Below, in pieces: positions 27,346 through 39,300 of a stretch of 64,000 bases of DNA. The DNA is taken from positions 30,033,666 to 30,097,665 of the forward strand of contig NC_092579.1 of the NCBI RefSeq assembly GCF_037975245.1, written 5' to 3'. The notes beneath the pieces are model-generated. The model was not told the origin of the DNA, made no database searches, and was given only the letters and a program-made list of their open reading frames with translations. This DNA is from Apostichopus japonicus (Eukaryota > Echinodermata > Holothuroidea > Aspidochirotida > Stichopodidae). The position numbers and the translations under genes are program-made. Position 1 is the stretch's first letter; each line of letters starts with the position of its first letter.

Positions 27346-27545
27346 CGTGCTATCGTCTTGTTTCACGATCGGGAAGTGCCTCTGTTTATCGGCGGACCTG
27401 CAGGAGAGCACGTACTGGCCGGAGGCATCGCTCTTGAATCTGACAATGAAGTCTCCCTCCTGTTTCAGCAGCTCCTCTGTCTCGTCTCGGCAGGGCGCCG
27501 TGGTACCAGGCTTCATCCTCCAGGGGCACGTCCTTGTTGGAGCTA
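27346..27545 (-). pseudogene. kinase exon 1: SH2 N-terminal half, with 2-bp deletion
   Basis: Acceptor CCTACAG at 27546; best donor ACG|GTCAGT at 27345. Reads SSNKDVPLEDEAWYHGALPR RD in one frame, then EELLKQEGDFIVRFKSDASG, QYVLSCRSADKQRHFPIVKQ, DDST in another. The break is near 27480, where two bases are missing from an expected PRRDAEELL. WYHG opens the SH2 domain; the Arg of FIVR is the phosphotyrosine-binding residue and is kept. The residues after it, FKS, differ from the usual ES. Confidence 0.86.
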
Positions 27546-27751
27546 CTGTAGGCTGTATACACAAACATCTCTGCTGTAAGTTACTCAACATCAACAACAT
27601 TCTGTTAAATAACAACTTTGGACGACAAAAAATATAACTGAACCTAACAGTATTATGAGACTGACTTGACACAATGAAGTCAGACCACAGTTGGAGCACG
27701 CTTCTCCCATCTCATGTTTGTTCAGCTGGAAGATTTCAATTATCATATGAC

Positions 27752-27985
27752 ATGTGCACACTGTCACCTGACTAAGTACACTTGTCACCTGATTGAGTGC
27801 ACACATCAACTAACTGAGTACACTTGTCACCTTGATTGAGTGCACTTATCACATGACTGGGTGCACTTGTCACCTGAATGAGTGCACATATGACCTTACT
27901 GAGTGCACTTGTCACCTGATTGAGTGCACATATCACCTGACTAAGTGCACTTATCACATGACTGAGTGCACTTGTCACATGACTT
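27752..27985. repeat. ~22-bp minisatellite, about ten units
   Basis: Units of the form GAGTGCACTTGTCACCTGATT alternate with versions having CATATCAC or CTTATCAC. It lies about 200 bp upstream of kinase exon 1. The translated Cys-Thr rich open frames on both strands are by-products of the repeat. Confidence 0.85.
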
Positions 27986-29087
27986 CAGTGCATGAGAATG
28001 GTCTACCCTTCACCCACCTCAGACCGAAATACTTGCTAACGTCACAGAACCTAAGCAGACTCAGAGATTGAAATAAGCCAAGACAAAAGGATTAACTCAC
28101 ATCTCCCATTCTTGGTATCATTTAAATGTACTATGAATTAACCATTGTCCACAATTCTTCAATTATCGGCCAAATGCTTAACATGCTAAAATTGTTCAAA
28201 GTACTTCCCGAAAGGCTTTCATCCTCTCTACATTATACTGAGATGGGTGGGTGGGTGTTCAATTAGATAAATATGTCGCAGTGAGTTTATATGCTTTGTG
28301 GGTTAAAATAATATACTTCTCGTTATTTGATGTTTTTAGTATGTGTAGGGGACACACTGATTACTATTAATATCAGTGGTTAATGCTTTAATATTCACAT
28401 TCATATTTATTGCTTTAATATTCGAATCTAAAACATATCAGTACAGAATTGCCAAGGTATAATAAATTCAGGTTGCAGATAAGCCCAGCTTCCTTTAAAA
28501 AAAAATGGTATCAATAAATCTGAGATTTAATCTTCCTTCAAATCTGTAATATAGTATTCCCACCTAACATTTCCCAAGAAAATCGAACATGCGACTGAAG
28601 CACTGGGAACCTAAATAACTCAGACAAAGTAAAACAAGAAGTGAAAGCAACAAGGAAACGGTCACCTTTATCACTAGTATACTAGCACTCTCTATAGCTA
28701 AATCAACTTTAACACACCTGCTGGCCTTGTTTATCAAACACGAGACACCTTGCAGCTAGCATTACGTACAGGTTAACACAATATTAGCAATACATGTTTT
28801 GGAAATGTCATGTCATAAGTGTAGTAATAGTAGAAATCAAGTCAGAAAATCTGCTAGAAATAAACACTTCCTTGTCCAAGGATATGTTTCTCTTGAATCT
28901 CCCAGAGGAAGGAGTCTTGAATATAAAGACAACAATGGAGATTCTTAATTCAGGATGTTTGTAAATGAATAAAGTTTCAACTAGCTTCAATTATGTCTCT
29001 AGTTTAAGCAACAGAGGATAAGAGGAAAGAGGAGAACTAGCACATCTCCAAGCAGACACAAATTTTCTCTGACATTCAGATCAACTC
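27986..29087. other. intron or upstream sequence with no feature seen
   Basis: AT-rich, no recognisable gene or element; a few short open frames with no family resemblance. Confidence 0.45.
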
Positions 29088-29564
29088 TTAAGGTGGCATA
29101 ATCCTATTAGGGTCTATATCAATCCGCGGCAAGTGTTCTCTTTCAGGAAAAGTGCCAATTAGGAGCAGGAGAACAACTTTTTTGCTATGTTATCAATTAG
29201 GATGAGCTTTTTTGTGGCTTGGATGTTAAAGAACATGAATGGAAGCACATGCGGTTGAAAAATTGTGTAAAATTGAGGCAATTTTAGATCAGTTTATCCC
29301 TCCCAGGAGCAGCGGACGAAGATTGTTTACGGCCGAGTAAAGAGGTTTGTTTACAAGTGACGAAAAGTTCCGGCTCTCGTAGCAAAAAATTTTCACGGTC
29401 ATGGTACGGAAAATTGATGGTGCCATGAAAGGCCAACTTGTCAGCTATCCAGTGATGGGTAGCGTTTAGCAAGTGAAAACTTCTATCTAGACTTAGAGAA
29501 GGCATTACTTTTGTGATTTAGTGTGTAAGTCAATGGGGCTTTTAATGGGCGTATGCTACCTTAA
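29088..29564. mobile_element. 477-bp TTAA-flanked MITE
   Basis: Both ends carry TTAA followed by an inverted GGT(G/A)GCATA motif: left TTAAGGTGGCATAATCC, right (reversed) TTAAGGTAGCATACGCC. This fits a non-autonomous element of a TTAA-targeting superfamily such as piggyBac. A 73-codon minus-strand open frame inside has no recognised family. Confidence 0.65.
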
Positions 29565-29780
29565 CAGTTAATATACAGAATATAGTAATTTATCATGTCT
29601 TATTTATAGAGGTAGGTTAAAGGTCATATGTATTTTCCTCCCAAGTTCATTGCAGACATTTCTAGTCAGTTAATTAGGACATTTAAGTGTCTCATGCCAT
29701 ATGGTGGCCAAAGCAAGAACTTAAGTGCAAATGATTGGTCATGGATTACCACTTTTCTAGCACATTTTCACATACATATA

Positions 29781-32180
29781 TGGTCATTTTCACAATCAGT
29801 GGTGTAACTTTCAATATTGGCACTTATTGCTTTGTAACTCAGTGACCAAATACCAGAATTCTTAGATTTTTTGCCATTTGACCATCCTAAGTGAAGTCTA
29901 CCTTGGGTAGCTTAACAAACTTTCTCGGTTTCTTCAGGTGGATTTGGTGGCCGTAAATATGCTTAAAATATGCTAGTTCAGCCATACACTTTCAACTACA
30001 CTGTTTTTGTCAGAGCCTGTACTTTTTGGTGGAAGGTTTTTTCCAGTTCTTATTTGGTTGATATTATCAGCAAGTGTCCAAACTAAAATGCAATTGTGTT
30101 TCCCAGGTTTCCTTCCCTTCCCTTCTCCAAGGACTGGTGGCTAGATTTTGTCGTTTCGGAGGTGACATTTTCCGTTAACAATTGGTACCTAAGTTTGACT
30201 GCAACTAAGTTCTAATTAAGCAGTGTAAATTTTGTTTAGTATGGTTGCATTATTACAATTACTAATGTGTCTAATATCTGGGCCCTAAAATATTTTTCAT
30301 TTGGAAATTTTAAAAGAATTGTGTAAATTTCAAATTTAATGTTAACTTTTCCGTTAACTTTTCCGTCACCTCCGAAACAAAGCATTCTTCAGCCCAAGAT
30401 TTATGTAAACAATAGTATAGCTATTTTAAACTTATTAAAATATACCACACCCCCTAACGTAATATTTGAGTAAAATTTGTGACAACATGACCAGTCGTTT
30501 TAATTTCTGGGAGATTCTTAACTTTCCGTTAACATGCGTCACCTCGGAAACATCTTGTCACCTCCGAAACAGGTTAGTTGGAAATTTTATCTCTACTTAT
30601 CCAATAAACATCTTCCTTGGCTAAAAATCATATTACAGTTATTCTGTAGAGGTGTAGCAACCAGTATGATGATATCTTTTAAAAGGTCCTTCATTGATTG
30701 GGTCAATCCATGCCAAATCAACAGATTTTTGGGTCGATTCCACGTCGACCCTCTCAGAATCGCCTGAAATTGATATGGTGTCTTGCCACATGTTTCAAAG
30801 GATGAAATTGGTCAAAAAAACTTTTGAAAAGTTTTTGGTTGCTAGGATATGGCCACACCTAGCAACCAAATCCAGATTGCATTTTGATAGCCCTAAATTT
30901 ATGTCAAGTTTGGAGGCATCTTTTGCATAAAGTATTTTATGTCTGATATTACAAATATTATGGAAGACATGTGACCAGCTTTCGAATTTAGCTAATTTTG
31001 AGGACATTTTACAGTCTCAATTTTTCGTATTAAAATGGCAAAATATGAGATAGGGGCCTTTTCTGGCCCTACTTTGAGTGTGCTCTATATTCACAAGCAA
31101 TGGCATGTTTGAGTTTTAATTTGCATAGGATCCTTGTCCAGTGGTAGTTGTACGGGAAAAGTGCCCAAAAAATGTTGAGCGGGTCGTACCTTTTACGAAC
31201 AGCGCCCTCAAACTTAAGAAATCTCACTTCTGGCCCTAATTGGGGGTCCAATTTGGGGCTGTGGGCAAATTTGAATTTTTCTTTAAATACCATTTTTCAG
31301 GAGTGTATTGACTCTATTTTTAAAAACTCAAGTCAAAAAGTTGTGTATTTTGTGTTATCTACTCAAATTCACGACTCGAAAATTGCGAAAATCATGTAGT
31401 TCATATGTATGAAAATGCCTGCACAAGCCGACTTGAGTAATTCAAATAACAACAACTTATGCATTAGCATACAGGTGCTTAATAATTAAGAGGGTGGTTC
31501 ACTAGCAATAAGGACTACCAATAAACTGCATTTTCAGGGTCACATGCTCAACGATGCCTGTGAACAGCGTCCTCAAACATCACATTTTAACAACATTTTG
31601 GGCTATTTTGAGCATTTCAAGGTCAAAATTTGGTCACAATTAAAACATTTATTTTTTGTTTTCAATACTAAACTAGTAAGACATGTATAGTTATGATGCA
31701 AAGAATGAGCTTTGGGAAACTTGGATTGGATATTAGCCCTCTGTGAGGAGGGAGACATTATTTAGGGTGTTTGACTTGGCCTTATCTTTTTTTTAAATAG
31801 TTTAAAGTTAAAATTAAGAAAAACAATCCTTGATTTCCAATAAATTTTCAGTTAACATGGAAATATCTGTAATAGTTTTAAAAACTTTCTGCCAAATCCT
31901 TTTCATTTTTAAGTAACATATAATGATTTAAGCATTTTAAAGTTTACTTGAATCAGAGTACTGTTTTAACACTGTGTAAATATGGTTGCTTAAAAATATA
32001 AAGTTTCCTAGAGTCATACAGTCACCGAAAAATTACACCCATAAACGTATATGTTTAAGCTCCAAAAAGTTGAAGTTACAAAAATTTGAACCCTTTAACA
32101 TGTGATGTTAGTAAAACATGGTGTTTGAAATTTTGGCCCTGAGTGTACAAAAGTTACACCACTGATTGTGAAAATGACCA
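29781..32180. mobile_element. 2.4-kb non-autonomous DNA transposon with 31-bp perfect TIRs
   Basis: The 31 bases at 29781-29811 (beginning TGGTCATTTTCACAATCAGT) are the exact reverse complement of 32150-32180. Both ends are flanked by TATA (29777-29780, 32181-32184), which could be the target duplication. Inside are four GTTTCGGAGGTGAC-type motifs (30153-30166 inverted relative to 30365-30378, 30538-30551 and 30557-30570), often next to TTTTCCGTTAAC. No transposase frame is evident; internal open frames of 70-83 codons have no recognised domain. The superfamily is not assigned. Confidence 0.85.
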
Positions 32181-32651
32181 TATACATGCACGCATACAGG
32201 GAGATAGGAGCTTGGGGGGGGGGACTGGGGGCATGTGCCTCCCAACTATTTTTCAAAATAGCAAATGTGCCCTACTGGCAAATAAAATGTGCCCCTTTGA
32301 TGAAGAACTGTCTTTTGGATATCTTAAGCCTTTGTTAATTTAAAAAAAAATTAAATTATTATGTGCACCAAAATTGTATTGATAGCATACTAACACATCA
32401 AATACAGTATATTTAAGTGATTTGGCCGGTGTGTATCGGTTTATAGCATAACGAGTGGTGGTTGTGGAATGAGAAAGTGCCCCTCTGATGTTGTGCCCCC
32501 CCCCACTTTTTGGAAGCTTACTACCCCCTGCACCCACACATACTTATACATGAATACACATACATACTATACACACACACACCCACACACACACACGCAC
32601 GCACACACGCAATCACCATCACATAGATTCCTTCGGCCTTTGGCAAGGAAT
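32181..32651. other. G/C homopolymer section and CA microsatellite
   Basis: Contains a poly-G run (32213-32223), a poly-C run near 32500 and a CA-rich microsatellite at about 32563-32613. No gene. Confidence 0.6.
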
Positions 32652-33644
32652 TGTTACGCCCTGGGTTGTTCGGGATGCGTGTACCCCGTATTTCGAAAAA
32701 AGCCCAGGGCTACTAAGAATATGTTTTCCCGTTTTGTTTGAATAATTTACCCTGCGATTTGTTGTCCATTCATTCACCATTCCATTTACTTTTGTTTTAT
32801 TATGCAGGTCTCTTTCGCTCTCCCCGTCGTCTGCCATCACCAGCATTCCAGGCATTCGCTCTTTTATTACACGAGTTGTTCTGTTTACCGTTTATCTATT
32901 TTACTTTCACTTGCTCTCTTTACCTTGTTTAATTAAGACGTTGTTTTTCTTATGTATTTTGTTTTGTGGACACTTAATTTATTTCGTTGAAGTTCGGGCA
33001 GAGAACTGGAAACCAGCGGTGAGCAGCACGGCTATAACAGTAAAGTATTATTTTAAAGGCAAGGTTCATTTATTTTAGAGAGCGGGTCCGGGAGTGAGGG
33101 CTGACTACGGGGCGCCATTCCTTTTGTATTGTATAACTAATAATTTCCCGTCCTGGTTGGCTTCTTTGCATGTTATAGACTCCGGAGGTAGGGTCAAATT
33201 AGGGCTCTCCCCGGAGGTATTGCAGAAGTTAATCGGGGCGGGACCACATTAGGCAGTATTTGTTTAGTCTGCCGTTGGCGCCACGTGTCAGGTATTCACT
33301 CTCGTGATTCTTAAGAGCCGTGCTGCCCACGCCCTGGTATGTAGTGTATTTGTTATTTATTTAAACTGAATCTCTGCCCGGAACGTTGTTTGCTTTTATA
33401 TTTGTGTACGGCAGAAAGTCACTGCCTTATTTTTGTTAAGTGTATGTTTAAAGTTAATTAAGCTATTAAATTGTTGATTTGAGACCCAGTTCTCTTTAAC
33501 TATATTCTTCTCTCTTTTTTTTGTATTGGTTCAAGCCCTGCTAGCATAAGTCTTCGCCTCCCCCTTCCCCTGCCCTGACATCAGGTGGCCTCCAGCTGCC
33601 TGATTTCCCACGCTACCGCTCGGCCGGGGTACAGGGGTGTTACA
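32652..33644. mobile_element. solo LTR, 993 bp
   Basis: Starts TGTTACGCCCTGGG and ends GGGGTGTTACA, so it has TG...CA ends within a short inverted repeat (TGTTAC/TGTTACA). It is flanked by an exact 4-bp duplication GAAT (32648-32651 and 33645-33648). Local base composition is higher in GC than the neighbours. No internal retroviral-type coding region is beside it, so it is a recombined solo LTR, probably of a Gypsy-like element given the 4-bp duplication. Orientation is not certain. Confidence 0.82.
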
Positions 33645-33672
33645 GAATCAATAAATTGTTAAAATATCCTAC

Positions 33673-33766
33673 CTGTAGTGAAGGATTTGTGTAATATCTT
33701 CAATTGGTTCCCAAGACTCTGTATCAGATTCAATATCACTTTCACAGTCCTCCTCATATGGATCAA
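33673..33766 (-). pseudogene. candidate acidic linker exon upstream of the SH2 exon
   Basis: 94 bp between a T-rich acceptor (TTGTTCCAG) and donor CTACAG|GTAGG. Reads DPYEEDCESDIESDTESWEP then IEDITQILHY. It ends with two bases (AG), which join to the single leading base of exon 1 to give LHY-S-SSNKDVPLEDEAWYHG, so phase fits. Acidic, Ser-rich linkers before SH2 domains are not diagnostic, so membership in the kinase gene rests on strand, phase and order. It could instead be an unrelated exon or chance. Confidence 0.45.
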
Positions 33767-34144
33767 CTGGAACAAAAAAAATTATAAATGCTATGAATGA
33801 TATCTGTTGCAGAATTAGGCATAAACCCAAGAGGTAATTGAATTGCCACTGGTAGTAGTTTTACTTAAGTGTAATCTTTTTTGGCAAACAGGTATTGAAA
33901 AATCCCAATCTGCTCTTCTCTAGCTATAGTGGTTAGCACAATATAGCTATCTCTAGTTGATCTTAGCATCATATGACCAATTCTTCAGCATCAATTTAAG
34001 ATACAGTACGATACTTTACTGAGTATTTGCTAGTGTGACTACAACTATGACTTGAGCAGAAGGAAAAGAAACAGGTCTATGCAGTCATGTTTGTGTGTAT
34101 GGATGTATATGTGTATATGTAAGTGACATGCATGTGATGCCACT

Positions 34145-34613
34145 TGTAAACATAATAACTTGATACTTAAGGCAAACTTCAGTAGAGCTCATACTAGTTA
34201 GGTAGAATACCTTTTGTGAGTACATGGTCCCTATTGCTTTTGGTTGAGGTCAAAGTTCATCTGAGGTAAAAAACTGTTAACCTTTAATCATCGTAATTTG
34301 AGACAAACTTCAATTAAATTCATGCTTGTTATGTAGATTATTCATAGTGAGTACATGGTCCCTATTGTTTTTCTCAAAGGTCAACAGATGTCAAACACTG
34401 ACAACCTTGTAAAACCCTTATCTTGACAAGACACACTTCAATTGAGCTCATACTTAGTATGTGTATTCTTTCGAGTGTTTATATGACCCATATTGTTTTA
34501 TATGGAGGTTAACAGAGGTCAAACATAGAAACCTTGTAAACAATATATATCTTAATGAGGTAAAATTCAATTGAGCTTATACAGTACTTGGTGGGTAGGT
34601 TACCCATAGTGAG
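34145..34613. repeat. ~130-bp tandem repeat, about four diverged units
   Basis: Recurring blocks CTTCAATTGAGCTCATACT, GTGAGTACATGGTCCCTATT and AGGTCAA(C/A)AGATGTCAAAC. Units are diverged. The same sequence style appears at 0.3 and 45.8 kb. Confidence 0.65.
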
Positions 34614-34895
34614 AAGGTAGGTAGGTTCTCTTCTGTGCCAGATGGCTCATAAGGTTGGTGCTTAAACCTGGTTTCCATGATGCAAGTAAAATCAGAGTGA
34701 AACACTCCCCCAATCCGTCAATCCCTTGCTAACTAGCCCCTAGCCGAAGCTAGCGCCCATTTTAGAGATGGGTGGACTGTTCAAAGCAAATGGAGTAAAG
34801 TGTCTTGCACAAGGATTCAACGTATTGACTATGCCACCTGTGGGACTCAGACTCACAACCTGTGTGTTAAATGCAAAAGGCACTAAGCCACCATG
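34614..34895 (-). mobile_element. SINE insertion with 12-bp target duplication
   Basis: Flanked by exact copies of ACCCATAGTGAG (34602-34613 and 34896-34907). Read on the minus strand it starts CATGGTGGCTTAGTGCC, with a tRNA-like A box and a B-box-like GGTTGTGAGTCTGAGTCC. It has the middle motif CTTGTGCAAGACACTTTAC similar in position to the SINE units at 13-22 kb. Inserted into the 130-bp tandem repeat. Confidence 0.72.
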
Positions 34896-35136
34896 ACCCA
34901 TAGTGAGTGAATTATTTCTATTAGTTTTTTCGGCAGTCAAAGGTCATGTGCGATCAACAGAGGTCCAGCAATGTGTGGGACTGTGTGCGTGCCATAATGC
35001 AAAAGTGGACCTTTTCCAGATTGGACTTTGTTTGGGGACCCCTGCATATGTCACTGGCTTAAGGATAACAATTTTCCTTACAGTACCAGGCAACAATGCT
35101 TTTTGCCTTGTTGGACAAACTCTCTTTGGGGTTGAC

Positions 35137-35191
35137 CTGGAAGAACATGCTTGGTCAAGATCGCTACTTTCACTATCTTCATCCAGGGTAC
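35137..35191 (-). pseudogene. second candidate acidic exon
   Basis: 55 bp, acceptor TTTGCAG, donor TTCCAG|GTCAAC. Reads TLDEDSESSDLDQACSS. Its start and end phases equal those of the 33673-33766 exon, so either, but not both in series, could splice to exon 1 in frame. That pattern suits mutually exclusive or duplicated exons. Composition alone supports coding; low certainty. Confidence 0.3.
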
Positions 35192-35574
35192 CTGCAAACC
35201 AAATAAAAGAACCATGTACAATTTAATTAATTGTAAGTATGAAATTAATTCTTTCAACAAGAAATTGATAGGTAGATATTGATGGTTTGGCATATAAGAA
35301 TTTCAGGTATCCTTTGACTCCATATTCAAGAACATCATATTCACTACAAATATTGTATTCTCATAATTAATTTACAACAGTGTGATTTCTTCTGACTAGT
35401 AGCCGTAATGGTAGACTTACATGGACTGTACTGTATGTTAATCAGTCCATGTACAATATTCAGCCCATAGCCATGTACTGTTGGACACCTCACTAAAGTA
35501 TGTCATTCAACACATGTGTTGTTTAGAATGATTTAGTACTTAAGCACACTTTTATAACTAACCTTTATTTTTTG

Positions 35575-35669
35575 CAGTGGCATAGTGAGGGGAGCAAGGG
35601 AACTTTCCCCAAGGCACAGGGTATAGGCCCCCCTGCCCCTCGGTGCTGATAATGCTCACTATGCCACTG
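35575..35669. mobile_element. 95-bp hAT-like mini-MITE
   Basis: CAGTGGCATAGTGAG at the left and its exact reverse complement CTCACTATGCCACTG at the right, with a C-rich centre. CAGTGGC ends are typical of hAT MITEs. No clear 8-bp duplication. Confidence 0.7.
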
Positions 35670-35739
35670 ATCGTACTTGGAGTTTTTGCATGCAAGACAT
35701 AATCAAAATTTGCAATATATTGAAGAAAATACAGCAATT

Positions 35740-36320
35740 ACAACAAAATGAATGTTGTACATACAGTATGACACCCAGCATGTAGCCATCCATGCGTGTG
35801 CATACTGTAGTAGGACACTTGTCACTGGTCCATCTTATTCCAGGGAGTTCATAAAGTTATGGATTTACCACCAGAGAGAAGACATGTACATGAATAAATA
35901 GGAGGTGGTGTACATGTGATTTCCTCTATCTCAAACAATATTTTGTGTCACCTTTACATATAAGTAACATTACCATATGAGTAACATATTTAATGAGTAA
36001 CATTAGGATATTCAAAATTTCCAATACCTCAAAATATTGAAATGTTGAAATTATACAGATCAATGAATGGTAAGTAGGACAATCAGCATACAACCATTCA
36101 TGCATGAGGGTGAGACACTTGTTACTGGTCCATCTTATTTCGGGAAATTATTAGGTAAAGATGATAAACCTGTCTAGCTCCTATTGAAGCACTACACAAC
36201 CATTGAATGTTTTGTTACATCTTCCATACACTACTTCATATATAGACTAAAGAATTCCTGCTATATATAGAATGAACATAGACTTGTGTGTGTCATGAAC
36301 ACATGTGGCCTCCACTTCTG
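35740..36320. repeat. diverged ~0.4-kb tandem repeat, left part
   Basis: Shares with 40130-41500 the blocks CACTGGTCCATCTTATT, TTTTGTGTCA(A)CCTT, GAACATAGACTTGTGTGTGT and GCCTAGCTC. The LINE at 36.3-40.1 kb appears to have inserted into this array, separating it into two parts. Confidence 0.65.
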
Positions 36321-39300
36321 AATATATATATAATCATAGTTTTTGTGTGCGCTTCGGCTGCCACTGTAAAGAGTTGCTCTCTAGTTATTTGTCATATTTC
36401 TGTGTTTTCAATCGGATCGATACAAAATATTAGAAACAAGTTATTGGGAACTAGACATACAACCTTTTTGTAAAGTTTGCAGCTTTTCTCTGTTGTTTAA
36501 ATTGTGAAATTCGAAGGAAATTTGTCAAATTTTCTGTTCTACTCTCACTACGGAATCACTGGAGCGAAACGCACAATGGTTATACTGTAAGGTACTCTTG
36601 CACGCAGCTACTTGCACTCTCCACAAGATCGTCGTGTCGGGTTCCTAAGGCAACTTACAACAAACTTCAATTGTTAAGGATTTGCAGTAAAGCCCCTAGA
36701 CATAGGGGAACAGTTGCTGGAAAATCGAGAGAAAGATCGATTCCTACGAGGATTACAGAAAGAGACAATTATGTTAGACAGTCTAACAGACAAAATTATT
36801 GTGAGCCGGTCATTACCCACCACACCAGTATTACAAAGGGTAATCTGGTAAAGATCCCGTTGTTGAGATCATTGACTTACATTTCTACAAAGAATCTTAG
36901 CTTCTGCAGTCTAAATACCAGATCAATCAAAAATAAAACGGTGTCATTATCAGACTTTATCTCCTCACACGATTACGATGTTGTTGCTCTAACTGAGACT
37001 TGGCTCGGATCAACTGTTGACAGATCGTGTCTGGGTGAACTAATTCCCACTGGGTATGAAATTAAACATGTACCGCGTCAGAGTAACCGCCACGGCGGTG
37101 GGGTTGCAGTTATTTACAAAGAGAGACTTTCGCTCAAAGTATTGGATTCCACAAAGAACCAAAATATCACCCAATTCGAATTTATGGAATGCAATTTGAA
37201 TATTGGACCTGCCAACCTTCACCTTTCGGTTGTTTATCGTCCCCCTCCATCTAAAGGCAATGGGATGCAAAGGAGTACATTTTTTGATGAATGGCCACTA
37301 TTTCTTGAGAAACTAGCCACTAATCATCACGAAACACTGCTTGTTGGAGATCTAAACTTTCATCTTGACACCGAAGGCAACCCTGATACACGTCGATTTA
37401 ACAGTATACTTGATGCTTGTGGACTCAAACAACATGTGAATGTACCCACTCATATATGGGGGCACACCTTAGATGTTGTTATCACCAAGGATGTCAGCAC
37501 CATCATCACTGATATGTCAGTTTCAGACCCTTGTTTATTCAATGACAAAGGAAACCTGTCAGGTGATCATTTCGCGGTATGTTTTAACACTGCTTTCATG
37601 AAACCATCGAATGTGAGGAAAACTGTTTCATACAGGAAGCTGAAAGATATTGATATAGCTGCTGTAAAATTGAGTATTGATCAATCAACAAATCTTTGTG
37701 CTCAAAATGGACTGATTGACGATATTTTGTCATCTTACACTTCCGGAATCCGTGATATTATCGATCTTCACGCACCACTGTGTCATAAAACCATAATTCT
37801 TAGACCACATTCTCCTTGGTATACTGATGAGTTACATATAGCCTTAAAGAACGTAGGAAGCTGGAGCGTACTTGGTTGAAGCATCGTCTGGAAATACATC
37901 GTCAAATTTATAGAGAACAATGTAGAGTTGTTAACAAGCTCTTGGTCAGTGCTCGCAGGAATTACTATGTGAGTAAACTTACAGAATGCCGCGGAGACAC
38001 GAAGGGCATATATAGGGTTGCCCGACATTTGTTGGGTGAACAGTCTTCCGTCCTACTTCCGTGTTATACATCAGCTAAAGAGCTTGCCAACCAATTCAGT
38101 GAGTTTTATGTTAACAAAATATCATCTATTCGTGACAATTTAATAAACTGCCATGGTACGCCTGTCGAAGGGGACTCAGTTGCCGATGTCATGATCAATC
38201 TGTCAAATTTTGATCCAGCAACCGATGATGAGATTAGAAACATTATAAACAAATCCAGTAACACATCCTGTGAAATGGATCCTATTCCTACCTGGTTACT
38301 CAAAGATTGCCTGGAGCCTCTACTACCGATTATTACATCACTGATAAACATATCTCTTCGGAATGGTGAAGTACCCGATAACTTCAAGTATGCGCACATT
38401 CGACCTCTTTTGAAGAAGGCAACCCTAGATCAGAATATCCTTGAAAACTACCGTCCTGTCTCAAACCTTAGCTTCTTGTCAAAGGTATTAGAGAAAGTTG
38501 TTGCTCGGCGCCTCGATCAGTACATGGACGACAACGAACTTCAAGAAAAATATCAAAGTGCCTATACCAAGTTACATTCGACCGAAACAGCCCTAATCAA
38601 GGTAATTCCGACATCATGCATTATAACATAGATGACAGAAAGGCAGTAGCATTAGTTTTACTGGATTTATCTGCTGCATTTGACACCATCGATCACTCAA
38701 TTTTGCTAAATCGGCTTCGTAATGTGTATGGGATAACCGGAAACGCCTTAAAATGGATGACTTCTTATCTTCAAAATAGACGCCAGTCCGTCATCATTGA
38801 TAACATAAAATCTGCACCTTTGTTACTTACAGATATGGTGTTCCTCAGGGATCAGTACTAGGACCAAAGTTATACACCATGTATAATAAACCACTGGGCG
38901 ATCTTATAAGGCAGCATGGCCTTGATTACCATATGTATGCCGACGACACCCAAATTTACCTTTCGTTTAAGCCACTTGATTCTCCCGATGCAATTAATCC
39001 TCTACATATATTGGAGACATGTCTTGAAGATGTCAGAAAATGGATGGCTGATAACATGCTTAAGCTTAACGATGACAAGACAGATGTGATATTTTTCCAT
39101 TCAAAGCATAGCAAACGAACGATCCACCTTCCTTCATTGAGAATGGGCAATGATGTCATCCCACCCTCGTCATCAGTACGGAATCTTGGTGTGTTATTTG
39201 ACTCATATTTGTCTATGGAAAACCATATCAATTTAATTAGTCGGTCTTGCTACAACCAATTACGTATCATCGGGAGAATTCGTCCATCCCTTAACGAGGA

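Noticed and set aside
27772-28071. Cys-Thr rich open frames near the SH2 exon
   Set aside because: By-product of the ~22-bp minisatellite at 27752-27985.
32206-32535. hAT-like MITE suggested by poly-G then poly-C runs
   Set aside because: No matching terminal inverted repeat or target duplication could be found.
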